DNA of 64,000 bases from Prevotellaceae bacterium UBA6417 (GTDB taxonomy: Bacteria > Bacteroidota > Bacteroidia > Bacteroidales > Bacteroidaceae), in NCBI GenBank assembly GCA_002439755.1, contig DJPH01000052.1:1-64000 (forward strand), read 5' to 3'. A program made the translations under genes and the position numbers. Shown piece after piece: positions 1-8,717 of this stretch; positions within the stretch are counted from its first letter, which is position 1; the number at the start of each line of letters is the position of its first letter. Below the pieces are notes generated by a model. The model was not told where the DNA came from. It saw only the letters and a program-made list of their open reading frames with translations, and did no database searches.

Positions 1-100
1 TTTTCAATGTCATATGTTTTTTAGGGCTCTAGTTAAATCCTGCGTTGTACACAGACAAAACAGTATTTTTGTGTACTGTTGATTTTTAATGAATCTGTTC

Positions 101-424
101 TTACGAGTGCGGTTTCTCGCCATGGCAAATCATGCAGCATGTTTGCTCTCTTGGCTTACCGAGATCGTTCTTATAACGCGGAAAATGAACTATAGCTTTT
201 TTAATTTCCGCAAAGGTACAATTTATTTTATGAATGTCCGCATGTTGCCAATCAGTAGATTCTATGTTTAAATCCTGATTTATATGTGCAAGCGCACAAT
301 TCGAGCCTGTCAAAGAGACTGAAACCTGGCTACAGAACAGACCGTGGTGTTTACGGAATTTACGCAATGCTGACTCGCACGATGCCTCGTCTGGATATTG
401 ACGGTAAAAATCAAGAAGGTTCAT
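101..424 (-). pseudogene. IS1595-like transposase N-terminal scrap
   Basis: The first 30 or so residues (MNLLDFYRQYPDEAS, then ALRKFRKHHG and a cysteine) look like the start of IS1595-family transposases, where a Cys-x2-Cys zinc ribbon normally follows. Here the ribbon and the DDE domain are absent: the frame changes character after residue 33 and stops at 107 residues. I read it as a broken remnant fused to unrelated sequence. A promoter-like CAAAGGTA (minus-strand TACCTTTG) at about 213-220 lies inside the frame, which suggests the second half is the upstream region of a gene left of the window. The family call rests on the N-terminus only. Confidence 0.4.
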
Positions 425-558
425 AACTATATGTTATTTTCTATAACTTATCACTGCATAAAACGTTCCAATCTATGCTTTTGGGACAACATGACGATTT
501 AAACTTTGCTAATTTGGGAACATGCGGACATTTTATTTATGCAATGAATATTTACGAT

Positions 559-1905
559 TTAATGTGTTCGACTTTTACAAAAATCACGAATGCAGTTAAT
601 CATCCATTGAAGTTTTTCTTTTGTCATACCCGGATACACGCCAATCCAAAAAGTATCAGACATAGCGCGGTCTGTCTGCTTTAAGTCTCCTATTTGCCGA
701 TAGACGGAATTATCTCCGCGAAATTCGTCGAAACAAGGATGCTTAACAAAATTACCTGCAAAAAGGTTGCGTGTCTGGATTCTTTTCGACTCCAGATAGG
801 CTGTCAATTCGTTGCGAGTGAAACCGGCATTATCCTTTACTGTAATGAGAAAACCGAACCAGCTCGGTTTTGAATTTTCAGTGGGTTCTGGCAGGATAAT
901 TCCCGGAGTCCCTTTCAGTCCATTATACAATTGCGCATAATTGTTGCGGCGTGCTCCAACGATACTATCCAATTTCTCCAATTGGGCACATCCGATTGCT
1001 GCCTGCATATCGGTTACTTTCAGATTAAAGCCAAAATGCGAATATACATATTTGTGATCATAGCCTTTAGGAAGTTCACCGAATTGTCCGGTAAAGCGAC
1101 AACCGCATGTATTGTCTACACCACCCATGCACCAACAATCACGCCCCCAATCACGAAAAGAGCGAACAATTTTGTCAAGCAGTCCGTTATTTGTATAAAC
1201 GGCGCCCCCTTCACCCATAGTCATATGGTGCGGTGGATAAAAAGAGCTGGTTCCAATATCGCCCCAAGTTCCAGTCTTTTTAGTCGTTCCATCGATAGTG
1301 TATTCAGACCCCAGAGCATCGCAATTGTCTTCAATAAGCCAAAGCTGATGACGTTTGCAGAAATCTGTTACAGCTTTCAGATTGAAAGGATTTCCTAAAG
1401 AATGTGCCAGCATCACGGCTTTTGTCTTTTCTGTATATGCAGCTTCCAGATAGTTGGCATTTATGTTAAACCCAGGCAATGATACGTCAACGAAAACCGG
1501 AATGGCACCGTAGTGAATCATCGGTGTGATAGTTGTTGGAAAGCCACAGGCTACAGTAATCACTTCATCTCCGCGTTTCACCCTTCGTGCTCCAAGCTTA
1601 GGTGAAGTCAATGCAAAAAAAGCCAGCAAATTGGCAGACGAGCCCGAATTGGTCAAGGCGCAATGTTTTACACCCAGCCATTTCGCCAAACCTGTCTCAA
1701 ATTTAGTTGCCCACGGACCGGCAGTCAGCCAGAAATCGAGTGACGAGTCGACAAGGTTTACCATTTCTTTTTCGTCGTAATAACGCCCGCCGTAATTCAC
1801 AAACGATTCACCGGGGTGGAACTCTTGTTTTACTGCATGTACCTCTTGATAATATTCTCGCGTCAATTGCAATATCTGCTGTTTGAGATCTTCTTTTCTA
1901 CTCAT
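559..1905 (-). CDS. rfbH: RfbH-type CDP-6-deoxy-hexulose 3-dehydrase (PLP and Fe-S)
   Basis: 448 residues, normal for the DegT/DnrJ/EryC1/StrS fold. These enzymes (DdhC/E1/RfbH) remove the C3 hydroxyl of CDP-4-keto-6-deoxyglucose on the way to 3,6-dideoxyhexoses of surface polysaccharides. The PLP lysine of related aminotransferases is replaced by His226 in the segment YPPHHMTMGEGG, the hallmark of the dehydrases. Cys195 (EDNCDALGS) and the cluster Cys257, Cys259, Cys267, Cys269 fit [2Fe-2S] ligands, though I cannot assign every ligand by eye. It stands alone: no cytidylyltransferase, 4,6-dehydratase or E3 reductase gene is near. The start sits just below a minus-strand TATCTTTG box at 1936-1943. 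Confidence 0.88.
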   Translation of the reverse strand: MSRKEDLKQQILQLTREYYQEVHAVKQEFHPGESFVNYGGRYYDEKEMVNLVDSSLDFWLTAGPWATKFETGLAKWLGVKHCALTNSGSSANLLAFFALTSPKLGARRVKRGDEVITVACGFPTTITPMIHYGAIPVFVDVSLPGFNINANYLEAAYTEKTKAVMLAHSLGNPFNLKAVTDFCKRHQLWLIEDNCDALGSEYTIDGTTKKTGTWGDIGTSSFYPPHHMTMGEGGAVYTNNGLLDKIVRSFRDWGRDCWCMGGVDNTCGCRFTGQFGELPKGYDHKYVYSHFGFNLKVTDMQAAIGCAQLEKLDSIVGARRNNYAQLYNGLKGTPGIILPEPTENSKPSWFGFLITVKDNAGFTRNELTAYLESKRIQTRNLFAGNFVKHPCFDEFRGDNSVYRQIGDLKQTDRAMSDTFWIGVYPGMTKEKLQWMINCIRDFCKSRTH

Positions 1906-1935
1906 AACTCCTGTGTTCTAAATCTTATATGTTTG

Positions 1936-1943
1936 CAAAGATA
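1936..1943 (-). promoter_or_regulatory. -7 box of rfbH
   Basis: Minus-strand TATCTTTG matches the Bacteroidota TAnnTTTG box, 31 bases upstream of the rfbH start. A weak TTTCG-like -33 element lies about 22 bases further upstream. Confidence 0.6.
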
Positions 1944-2052
1944 GCATTTTATAAAGAAGGTCTCACGAAAAAGTCGTATTTTTACGCTGTCAATTTGTTG
2001 CATACATAAAAAGAATGAAAGCTGTTCCTCGAATTTTGCAGGAATAATACTG

Positions 2053-2102
2053 AAAAAAGCCGCTTATGAAAGCTCTTTTTCAGTGTTTAATTCATAAGCG
2101 GC
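2053..2102 (-). terminator. Rho-independent terminator after the cupin gene
   Basis: A 12-bp perfect stem (2059-2070 with 2091-2102) with a 20-base loop is followed on the minus strand by six T residues (plus-strand A-run at 2053-2058). It lies 32 bases downstream of the cupin stop codon. Confidence 0.85.
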
Positions 2103-2134
2103 CTTGTTCTATTAGGATATTTTCGACAGGATAC

Positions 2135-2587
2135 TTACTTCCACTCCACCTTATCTTTTAGTATGGTACCATCTGTAGCATCCTCACTTGTAAAGGTATT
2201 GCTCCTATACTGAACACAAAGCATCAACAATGGTTCTGCTCCGTTATTGCGCACCGACCTGCGCCCAGCAGGAGCAACACGCACTACTGTCCCTTCCGTA
2301 ATGGCAAAAACCTGACCATCTACTTGAAATTCGCCCTTACCGCCTAAAAAGAAATATAGCTCTTCATGGTTCTTGTGCGTATGCAAAAATCCTGTTTCTG
2401 CTCCGGGAGGGAAGCTCTGAAAGGAAAATTCCGCACCGGTTGCATTTACGCTTTGTCCGCCAAATACTTTACCGGCAATTTTAACTTTAGGAGTCAACGA
2501 CAGCACATAATCCTTAATCTCATTCAATTGGCCAAAGTTCACAGCTGTAAAATTCTCTGCTTTGGCAAGTGACTTAATCTCTTTCAT
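2135..2587 (-). CDS. Single-domain cupin protein
   Basis: 150 residues with one cupin barrel. The first metal-binding motif is visible as HTHKNHEELYFFLGGKGEF (two His, Glu), and the second region is GTVVRVAPAGRRSVRNNG, where the usual His is replaced by Arg. Small cupins of this type bind a metal and act as isomerases, dioxygenases or sensors; the substrate cannot be read from the sequence. There is no signal peptide, so it should be cytoplasmic. It is transcribed alone and followed by a strong terminator. The upstream segment has a weak minus-strand TAATTTCG near 2624-2631 that could be its -7 box. Confidence 0.8.
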   Translation of the reverse strand: MKEIKSLAKAENFTAVNFGQLNEIKDYVLSLTPKVKIAGKVFGGQSVNATGAEFSFQSFPPGAETGFLHTHKNHEELYFFLGGKGEFQVDGQVFAITEGTVVRVAPAGRRSVRNNGAEPLLMLCVQYRSNTFTSEDATDGTILKDKVEWK

Positions 2588-2707
2588 AATTATCAGTTTG
2601 GTGAGTTTTCTTCGATTTATATTGCGAAATTACGAAATTCCATCGAATGCAACAACTGCTAAATGCCATTTTTGATGCTGAAAATCGGTTTCTCCTATGA
2701 AAGTTCG

Positions 2708-2715
2708 TATATTTG
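2708..2715 (+). promoter_or_regulatory. -7 box of the thioredoxin-like gene
   Basis: TATATTTG, a match to TAnnTTTG, 48 bases before the ATG at 2763. No clear TTTG -33 box at the ideal spacing. Confidence 0.5.
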
Positions 2716-2762
2716 CATTTTCAAAATATCATCTGCAGAATAATTAAAAACAGACAGTCTGT

Positions 2763-3305
2763 ATGAAAAAGCTTATCTTATTTATGGTAGCCGCCATGTT
2801 GACTTTTACGACAGGGTGCGCACAAAAGAAGACTTCGGCAACAGCCACTCCTAAGAAGACTCCAGGAGTAACAGTGGTGCAGGTTCCAGAAAAAACCACG
2901 AATGACAAATTGCTCGAAGCCATTAAGAAGCCCTATAAGGGTAAAGTGATTGTGATAGACTTTTGGGCCACATGGTGCGGTCCCTGTATGGCCGCCATGA
3001 AACAGATTGACCCCATCAAAGAACAGTATCTCAAGGAAAAGAAAAACGTAGTTTTCGTTTACGTTACCGGTGAAACTTCGCCATTGGCAAACTTCAATGC
3101 CGCTATTCCTAAAATCAAAGGCTATCATTACCGCTTGACCAACGCACAATACAGTTCGTTGTTGAAGAGTCTTGGCATCAAAGGTATCCCGACTTATCTC
3201 ATTGTGGGCAAAGACGGCACCAACGTGTACGACAACATCGCCGAAGGCGGTTATCCCGGTGACAGTATCATTACGGCCGAGATTGACAAAGCCTTGAGCA
3301 AGTAA
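2763..3305 (+). CDS. Thioredoxin-like lipoprotein (TlpA type)
   Basis: 180 residues. A hydrophobic signal ends in a lipobox (FTTGC, Cys19), so the mature protein should be lipid-anchored in the periplasm or outer membrane. The thioredoxin fold follows with the redox motif DFWATWCGPC (Cys72, Cys75) and the cis-proline region GIKGIPTYLIV. Such proteins reduce or shuffle disulfides in exported proteins or support cytochrome maturation; the partner is not evident here. It is a single-gene unit: a strong terminator follows 22 bases after the stop codon. Function as a thiol-disulfide oxidoreductase is secure at family level, the pathway is not. Confidence 0.88.
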   Translation: MKKLILFMVAAMLTFTTGCAQKKTSATATPKKTPGVTVVQVPEKTTNDKLLEAIKKPYKGKVIVIDFWATWCGPCMAAMKQIDPIKEQYLKEKKNVVFVYVTGETSPLANFNAAIPKIKGYHYRLTNAQYSSLLKSLGIKGIPTYLIVGKDGTNVYDNIAEGGYPGDSIITAEIDKALSK

Positions 3306-3327
3306 CAGTTTTATAACGCTTTAATGA

Positions 3328-3364
3328 AATTGCACAGAGCTTCGCCTGTGCAATTCGTTTTTTC
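3328..3364 (+). terminator. Rho-independent terminator after the thioredoxin-like gene
   Basis: Arms AATTGCACAG (3328-3337) and CTGTGCAATT (3346-3355) form a perfect 10-bp stem with an 8-base loop, followed by CGTTTTTTTCC. Because it overlaps the first possible ATG of the next frame (3324), it also argues that the next gene starts further downstream. Confidence 0.88.
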
Positions 3365-3374
3365 CTATCCGTTT

Positions 3375-4700
3375 ATGCTCAAACACATGGAGACTACAAA
3401 AATAATATCCATCTCTTTATTTCTCGCGTTCATTTTACAGCAGCCACTGTGCGCCAACAGCGAATTGCAGACACAGATGAGTCGCATGAAAGAAATCACC
3501 CATATCGCTCCTTTGGAGAATGCTGTTGGTTATGCGGAAAAATATACTGTCAGCTTTTCCCAGCCACTGGATCACGAAAACCCTGAGAAAGGTGTGTTCA
3601 ACCAGCGCGTTGTCGTGATGCATCGTTCACCGGAGCGTCCCACCGTAGTTGTCACTGAAGGCTATAGTGCGTCCTATGCCCTCTCACCAAGATATCTGGA
3701 AGAACTGTCAGAGTTATGGAACACGAATGTGATAGTTGTAGAGCACCGTTATTTTGCCGAATCTGTTCCACGACCTTGCGACTGGCAATACATGACCGAC
3801 CGCAATGCCATGGCAGATTTGCACAACATCGTTACAGCATTCAGGCAAATCTATCCTCGCAAGTGGATAAGTACTGGCATCAGCAAAGGCGGTCAGACCT
3901 GTATGGAATACAGGGCGTTTTATCCCGACGATGTCGATGTGTCCGTACCTTATGTAGGTCCTCTGTGCTTCGCGCTCGAAGACGGGCGTCATGAACCTTT
4001 TTTGCGCACGGTGGGCACAAAGGCTGAACGAAAAGCCATTATGGACTTTCAAACGGAAGCACTTCGCCGCAAGCAGCGGTTACTGCCTGCCTTCGAGGCT
4101 CATTGTCTGAAAAACCATTTGCGTTTCAGGATTCCCATGCGCGATGTCTTTGACTATTGCGTGCTCGAATATAGTTTTGCCCATTGGCAATGGGGAACAT
4201 CTGTTTCAGGCATACCGGGCAACGAAGCTTCTGATAGCGAAATATTAAAACATTTGCTATCGATATCCGGCCCCGACTATTTCAGTCCCGGAAAAGAGAT
4301 GGCACCCTTTTTCTATCAAGCAGCCTACGAACTGGGATATTACGGTTACGACATTAAGCCTTTCAAAAAGCTCTTGTCCATTAAGTCTACCCATAATTAT
4401 GTAAGGCGCGTTATGCTTCCCGACACGCTTGCTCATACGAAGTTTCACAAAAAGCTGTCGCGCTATGTTCGCAAATACTTAAGGAACAACGACCCCGAAA
4501 TGCTTTTTATCTATGGAGAAACCGACCCTTGGACCGCAGCCGGTGTTACCTGGCTGAAGGACAAACGCAACATGAAGGTGTTCATTCAGAAAGGCGGATC
4601 TCATCTTGCACGCATCAAAAACATGCCCGATGAAAAGCGCAAGGAAATCCTTGAAATTCTATCACAATGGTTAGGCGAACCACCGGCCGTCACGCCCTAA
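3375..4700 (+). CDS. Secreted S37-type (PS-10) tripeptidyl aminopeptidase
   Basis: 441 residues from this start. The sequence resembles the S37/PS-10 serine peptidases, which release tripeptides from peptide N-termini in the periplasm or outside the cell. Visible features are a signal peptide (METTKIISISLFLAFILQQ..., cleavage near CAN/S), the family N-terminal block SFSQPLDHENPEKGVFNQRVVV, the nucleophile elbow GISKGGQT, and a C-terminal block FIYGETDPWTAAG plus GGSHLARI for the acid and histidine. The frame opens at 3324, but those codons lie in the upstream terminator, so ATG 3375 (or 3387) is preferred. Its stop is 8 bases from the convergent PatB-like gene. Confidence 0.82.
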   Translation: MLKHMETTKIISISLFLAFILQQPLCANSELQTQMSRMKEITHIAPLENAVGYAEKYTVSFSQPLDHENPEKGVFNQRVVVMHRSPERPTVVVTEGYSASYALSPRYLEELSELWNTNVIVVEHRYFAESVPRPCDWQYMTDRNAMADLHNIVTAFRQIYPRKWISTGISKGGQTCMEYRAFYPDDVDVSVPYVGPLCFALEDGRHEPFLRTVGTKAERKAIMDFQTEALRRKQRLLPAFEAHCLKNHLRFRIPMRDVFDYCVLEYSFAHWQWGTSVSGIPGNEASDSEILKHLLSISGPDYFSPGKEMAPFFYQAAYELGYYGYDIKPFKKLLSIKSTHNYVRRVMLPDTLAHTKFHKKLSRYVRKYLRNNDPEMLFIYGETDPWTAAGVTWLKDKRNMKVFIQKGGSHLARIKNMPDEKRKEILEILSQWLGEPPAVTP

Positions 4701-4707
4701 ATACAGC

Positions 4708-5895
4708 TTACTTGGAAACTTGCTGTTCCACAGCCTGACGCAATTGCCCGAGAGCCTTTTCCAATGCTGTGCGCGGTGAAGCCACATTAAGGCGCATAAA
4801 GCCCCGTCCTTCTTTACCGAACATCTCACCGTCGTTCAATGCCAGCCCAGCCTTTTCCACAAAAAGCCGGTTAAGCCCTTTCTGATCTAAGTGCAAATCG
4901 CGGCAATCCAGCCATATCAGAAACGAAGCTTGCGGACGCCATGGCTTTATCTGAGTAATGTAACATGAGCAATACTGTTCGACAAATTTCACATTGCCTT
5001 CTATGTAAGCCAGCATTTCCTTGCGCCAGAACTCGCCTTTCCTATAAGCGGCAATCGTGGCAATCGGAGCAAATATCGCAGGGTCACCCAGTTCATTAGC
5101 CGCAAGCCAATGATAAAAACGCGTTCGTATTGCCTCATCCGGTACAACGGCATACGAACTCACTATACCGGCAATGTTGAAAGTCTTGGAAGGCGCACCA
5201 AAAGTAATGCTGCATGCCGCAGCCTCATCGCTTACCGAAGCAAACGGGATGTGCCTGTTGCCAAACAAAGCCATATCACAATGAATCTCGTCAGATATGA
5301 CCAAGATATTACGACGATGGCAGAACTCGGCCAGACGAGCCAAGGTCTCACGATCCCATGCAATACCGGCCGGATTGTGAGGATTGGACAGTATCAGCAG
5401 TTTGCATTTTTCATCGGCCACTTTCTCAAGATTTTCAAAATCCATCCGGTAAGTACCGTTTTCTTCAATAAGCGGATTATAAACCACTTCACGCTTATTT
5501 CCCAACGGCGTGAGACGAAACGGATGATACACGGGAGGTTGTATTATAACCTTCTCGTCTTTTCCGACAAACACGTTGATCACCATGCCGATGCCTTTTA
5601 CAATTCCGGGTATATACGACAGCCATTCGCGTTTTACTTGCCAGCCATGATGAGACGCGACCCAATCGATGATACAGTTCCAATATTCCTCGGGAGTAAT
5701 CGTATAACCGAAAACGGGATGCTCCAGACGCCGGCGCAAAGCCTCGACAATGAAGTCGGGTGTTTCAAAATCCATGTCGGCCACCCACAACGGAATCAAA
5801 TCCTTTCTTCCATAAAGAGTTTCCAGCACATCATATTTTAACGCTCCTGTTCCATGGCGGTCTATCACCTTGTCAAAATCATATTTTGCCATCAT
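4708..5895 (-). CDS. patB: PatB/MalY-type PLP C-S beta-lyase
   Basis: 395 residues, fold-type I PLP enzyme. The opening FDKVIDRHGTGALKYD and IPLWVADMDFETP are typical of the PatB/MalY group, which cleaves cystathionine or cysteine conjugates to release a thiol, pyruvate and ammonia. The Schiff-base lysine is in TFGAPSKTFNIAG, preceded by the cofactor block LSNPHNPAG and by ISDEIHCDM. It is cytoplasmic, with no signal peptide. It is transcribed alone and convergent with the S37 gene. Upstream lies a minus-strand TATTTTTG box and then the 21-bp phased array. An aminotransferase role is less likely given the overall match. Confidence 0.88.
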   Translation of the reverse strand: MMAKYDFDKVIDRHGTGALKYDVLETLYGRKDLIPLWVADMDFETPDFIVEALRRRLEHPVFGYTITPEEYWNCIIDWVASHHGWQVKREWLSYIPGIVKGIGMVINVFVGKDEKVIIQPPVYHPFRLTPLGNKREVVYNPLIEENGTYRMDFENLEKVADEKCKLLILSNPHNPAGIAWDRETLARLAEFCHRRNILVISDEIHCDMALFGNRHIPFASVSDEAAACSITFGAPSKTFNIAGIVSSYAVVPDEAIRTRFYHWLAANELGDPAIFAPIATIAAYRKGEFWRKEMLAYIEGNVKFVEQYCSCYITQIKPWRPQASFLIWLDCRDLHLDQKGLNRLFVEKAGLALNDGEMFGKEGRGFMRLNVASPRTALEKALGQLRQAVEQQVSK

Positions 5896-5915
5896 TCATC
5901 CAATTAAATTGCTTG

Positions 5916-5923
5916 CAAAAATA
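5916..5923 (-). promoter_or_regulatory. -7 box of the PatB-like gene
   Basis: Minus-strand TATTTTTG fits TAnnTTTG, 21 bases before the start codon of the PatB-like gene. Confidence 0.55.
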
Positions 5924-5989
5924 CGCATTTATTTCCGTGATACCTGTCAGATGCACGAATTTATCGCAACGGCATTCTGAGATATTCCT

Positions 5990-6185
5990 TTTTCATTGCC
6001 ATATATTGCAGTTCTACGGTTTTATTTTGCAGGACCAAGTCTTGATTCATAAAAACCAAGTCCTGGTTACTTAGAATCAAGTCTTGGTCTTAAGTAACCA
6101 AGACTTGATTCTGCAATTTTCATGTATGATTCCGCAACTCTAAACCTTTACTCTGCAAATTTTCTTTTTGGTTCTGCAATTATAC
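5990..6185. repeat. 21-bp phased palindrome array, copy A
   Basis: Nine-base near-palindromes CAAG(A/T)CTTG start at 6036, 6057 (variant CAAGTCCTG), 6078 and 6099, exactly 21 bp apart. They are bracketed by TTGCAG at 6006 and 6027 and by CTGCAA-type hexamers at 6111, 6132, 6153 and 6174, in the same 21-bp register. A second copy with the same order lies at 43905-44066. The array fills the divergent region between the PatB-like gene and nagA. No protein-coding gene explains it; a plus frame reads as degenerate heptads but holds stop codons. Confidence 0.8.
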
Positions 6186-6332
6186 AGCAGGTTTGTAATT
6201 TTCGGATTGGCGGATACTTTCAAAGATGCAGGATCAGGTTTCCTGCAGAGGCTAAAACGAGATACGACCTTGCAATGCTCTCGCAACAGCAAAAAAGATG
6301 TGTCCAGGTTTTCTTTGTATGAGTTTTTTCCC

Positions 6333-6340
6333 TACTTTTG
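6333..6340 (+). promoter_or_regulatory. -7 box of nagA
   Basis: TACTTTTG matches TAnnTTTG and lies 23 bases before the ATG at 6364. T-rich sequence at about 6308-6317 could supply the -33 element. Confidence 0.55.
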
Positions 6341-6363
6341 CTATGTAAAAGAGGAAAATCGTA

Positions 6364-7530
6364 ATGGAAAAGCTAATCACCCAAATTATAAATGGTAGAA
6401 TCCTGACACCAGCAGGTTGGATTCAAGGCGGTTCTGTAGTTGTCGAAGGCAATAAAATTTCCGAGATACAAAAGAGTGCATCATTGATAGATGGTGCGCA
6501 GGTTGTAGATGCCAAAGAAGGCAATATAGTTCCCGGAGGAATAGACTTGCATATTCACGGTGGAGGAGGCCGGGATTATATGGAAGGAACCGAAGATGCT
6601 TTTCTCGAAGCGATACATGCCCACATGCTGCATGGAACGACATCGATATATCCTACATTGTCATCGTCCAGTCCCGAGATGATAGAGCGTGCCATACGGA
6701 CAACAGAAAAGCTGATGGAAGATCCCGACAGCCCAGTCTTAGGCTTGCACCTGGAAGGACCTTACTTTAATCCCGAAATGGCCGGCGGACAACTGCCCGA
6801 ATACATAACGCCTCCCATAAAAGCGGACTATGAACGTATCATCTTAAGCACAAATGTCATCAAACGATGGGACGAAGCACCCGAGCTTCCCGGAACCGAG
6901 GAGTTCGGTCGCTTTTGCACACAACATGGCGTAATGCCTGCCATAGCACATACAAAAGCAGAGTATAACGATGTGAAAAAAGCCTGGGACAGCGGATTTC
7001 GCCATGCCACTCATTTCTATAACGCCATGACAGGCTTCCATAAAGTGCGCGAATATAAACATGAAGGAACGGTAGAGAGCGTTTATGCCATACCCGAAAT
7101 GACAGTGGAGATGATAACAGACGGCATACATGTGCCTCCTACGATACTCCGCATGATTTATCTTGTGAAAGGAGTAGAGAGAACGGCTCTTATCACCGAT
7201 GCCTTGGGTGTTTCTGCCAGCAACTCAAATAAGGCTTTCGACCCGCGTGTCATCATAGAAGACGGTGTATGTAAATTGGCAGACCACTCGGCTTTGGCCG
7301 GAAGCATCGCAACCATGGATCGTTTGGTTAAGACTGCAGTAATGAAGGTAGGCATTCCCTTGGAGGATGCCATCAGGATGACCTCCGAGACTCCTGCGCA
7401 TATCATGAAGGAAGATGGCCATATAGGTACAATCAGGAAAGGCTATGACGCGAGCATTGTTGTATATGATAATGATATTGCTCTCAAATTTGTCATGCAA
7501 ATGGGTAAAATAGTACGCAACGATTTGTAA
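6364..7530 (+). CDS. nagA: N-acetylglucosamine-6-phosphate deacetylase
   Basis: 388 residues, the usual length. The enzyme converts GlcNAc-6-P to GlcN-6-P and acetate in amino-sugar catabolism and cell-wall recycling. Amidohydrolase landmarks are present in order: GGIDLHIHGGGG (His63, His65), the metal-bridging glutamate in LHLEGPYFNPEMAGGQ, IAHTKA and ATHFYNAM histidines, and the catalytic aspartate in LITDALG. It is cytoplasmic. A secreted protein of unknown role follows after 15 bases and is probably co-transcribed. No nagB or transporter is adjacent. Confidence 0.95.
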   Translation: MEKLITQIINGRILTPAGWIQGGSVVVEGNKISEIQKSASLIDGAQVVDAKEGNIVPGGIDLHIHGGGGRDYMEGTEDAFLEAIHAHMLHGTTSIYPTLSSSSPEMIERAIRTTEKLMEDPDSPVLGLHLEGPYFNPEMAGGQLPEYITPPIKADYERIILSTNVIKRWDEAPELPGTEEFGRFCTQHGVMPAIAHTKAEYNDVKKAWDSGFRHATHFYNAMTGFHKVREYKHEGTVESVYAIPEMTVEMITDGIHVPPTILRMIYLVKGVERTALITDALGVSASNSNKAFDPRVIIEDGVCKLADHSALAGSIATMDRLVKTAVMKVGIPLEDAIRMTSETPAHIMKEDGHIGTIRKGYDASIVVYDNDIALKFVMQMGKIVRNDL

Positions 7531-7545
7531 ACAGATCAACACACC

Positions 7546-8706
7546 ATGAATAGAATAAAGGCAGTTACACTAAGTGCCCTATCTTTTTTTGCTTTTTCCT
7601 GCTTGACAAAAGCACAGTTGCGAGCAGAAGATTTGCCACGACGCATATATGTAGAAAATACGGATAAAAGTTCTCACGTGCAAGGAATTGCCGTAGATCT
7701 GAAACGCGGCCACGCTTATTTCTCTTTTACGACCAAGCTCATCAAAACCGATTTAAAGGGAAATATCCTCGGTTCAGTATCAGGGTTGACCTGTCATCTT
7801 GGCTGTATTGACCTGAATCATGAAAACGGGAAGTTGTATGCATCCATCGAATACAAAGATGACGAGATAGGGCGAGGCATCTTGCAGCAAATGGGACGTA
7901 AATTAGGCAAACGCGAAAATACCTTTTATATAGGAATTTTCGATACTGAAAAGATAAATCGTATGGATATCAATGCCGAAACCGGCGGTGTGATGAAAAC
8001 AGTTTTTCTTCCCGAAGTTGTTTCATATTATGAAGATTCCGTTATGAATCAAGGAAAGAAAGTGGCTCACCGCTATGGTTGCAGTGGCATAGACGGCATT
8101 GCCCTCGGACCGCAATTCGGCAAGACATCCGGAAAGCTTTATCTGAATGTTGATGCAGCTGTATATGGAGATGTTACGCGTACAGACAACGACTATCAGG
8201 TCCTTTTGCAATTTGACCCGGAGAAGATTGAAAAGTATGCTCGTCCTCTCGATCAGGCCAACCCTCATCATGTGGGGCCGAAAAAGGCTGACAGAAAGAT
8301 ATTTGTCTTTACAGGGAATACCGAATATGGCATACAGAACCTCGAATATGATGCGGCTACTCATTATTGGCTGGCATCAGTCTATAAAGGAAAGAAAAAA
8401 CAATACCCTAACTATTGCTTGTTTGCCATTGACGGCACCAAGAAGGCAGTAAAACAAAGCCTGAAAGGTTTTGACAAGCCGGAAAAGGGCTTGGTCGTTC
8501 CTTTGGCCGAAGCCGGTTTGCGCGATGCCGGAAGCGGCATTCAAGGGTGGAAGCAGTCTATTGGTTCTACCGGACTTGAATCGTTGGGAAACGGCTATTT
8601 TTATGTCTCACATAATGGAAAGACAGACGCAGGCCATCAATATTGTGACATGCGTCTGTACAAGTGGACAGGAAATCCTGAGAAAGCTTTGGAAGAAGTG
8701 AAATAA
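7546..8706 (+). CDS. Secreted protein of unknown function, possibly beta-propeller
   Basis: 386 residues with a signal peptide (MNRIKAVTLSALSFFAFSC..., probably cleaved after TKA). The mature part has repeated short beta-rich stretches such as VQGIAVDLKRGHAYFSFT, LGCIDLNHENGKLYASI and SGIDGIALGPQFGKTSGKLYLNV, a pattern seen in six- or seven-bladed propellers that bind sugars or ligands. No catalytic motif was recognised. The Cys at position 19 is not in a convincing lipobox. It sits 15 bases behind nagA, so a role in handling amino-sugar material is possible but is inference only. It converges on the esterase gene. Confidence 0.7.
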   Translation: MNRIKAVTLSALSFFAFSCLTKAQLRAEDLPRRIYVENTDKSSHVQGIAVDLKRGHAYFSFTTKLIKTDLKGNILGSVSGLTCHLGCIDLNHENGKLYASIEYKDDEIGRGILQQMGRKLGKRENTFYIGIFDTEKINRMDINAETGGVMKTVFLPEVVSYYEDSVMNQGKKVAHRYGCSGIDGIALGPQFGKTSGKLYLNVDAAVYGDVTRTDNDYQVLLQFDPEKIEKYARPLDQANPHHVGPKKADRKIFVFTGNTEYGIQNLEYDAATHYWLASVYKGKKKQYPNYCLFAIDGTKKAVKQSLKGFDKPEKGLVVPLAEAGLRDAGSGIQGWKQSIGSTGLESLGNGYFYVSHNGKTDAGHQYCDMRLYKWTGNPEKALEEVK

Positions 8707-8717
8707 GTTCGCAGGCC

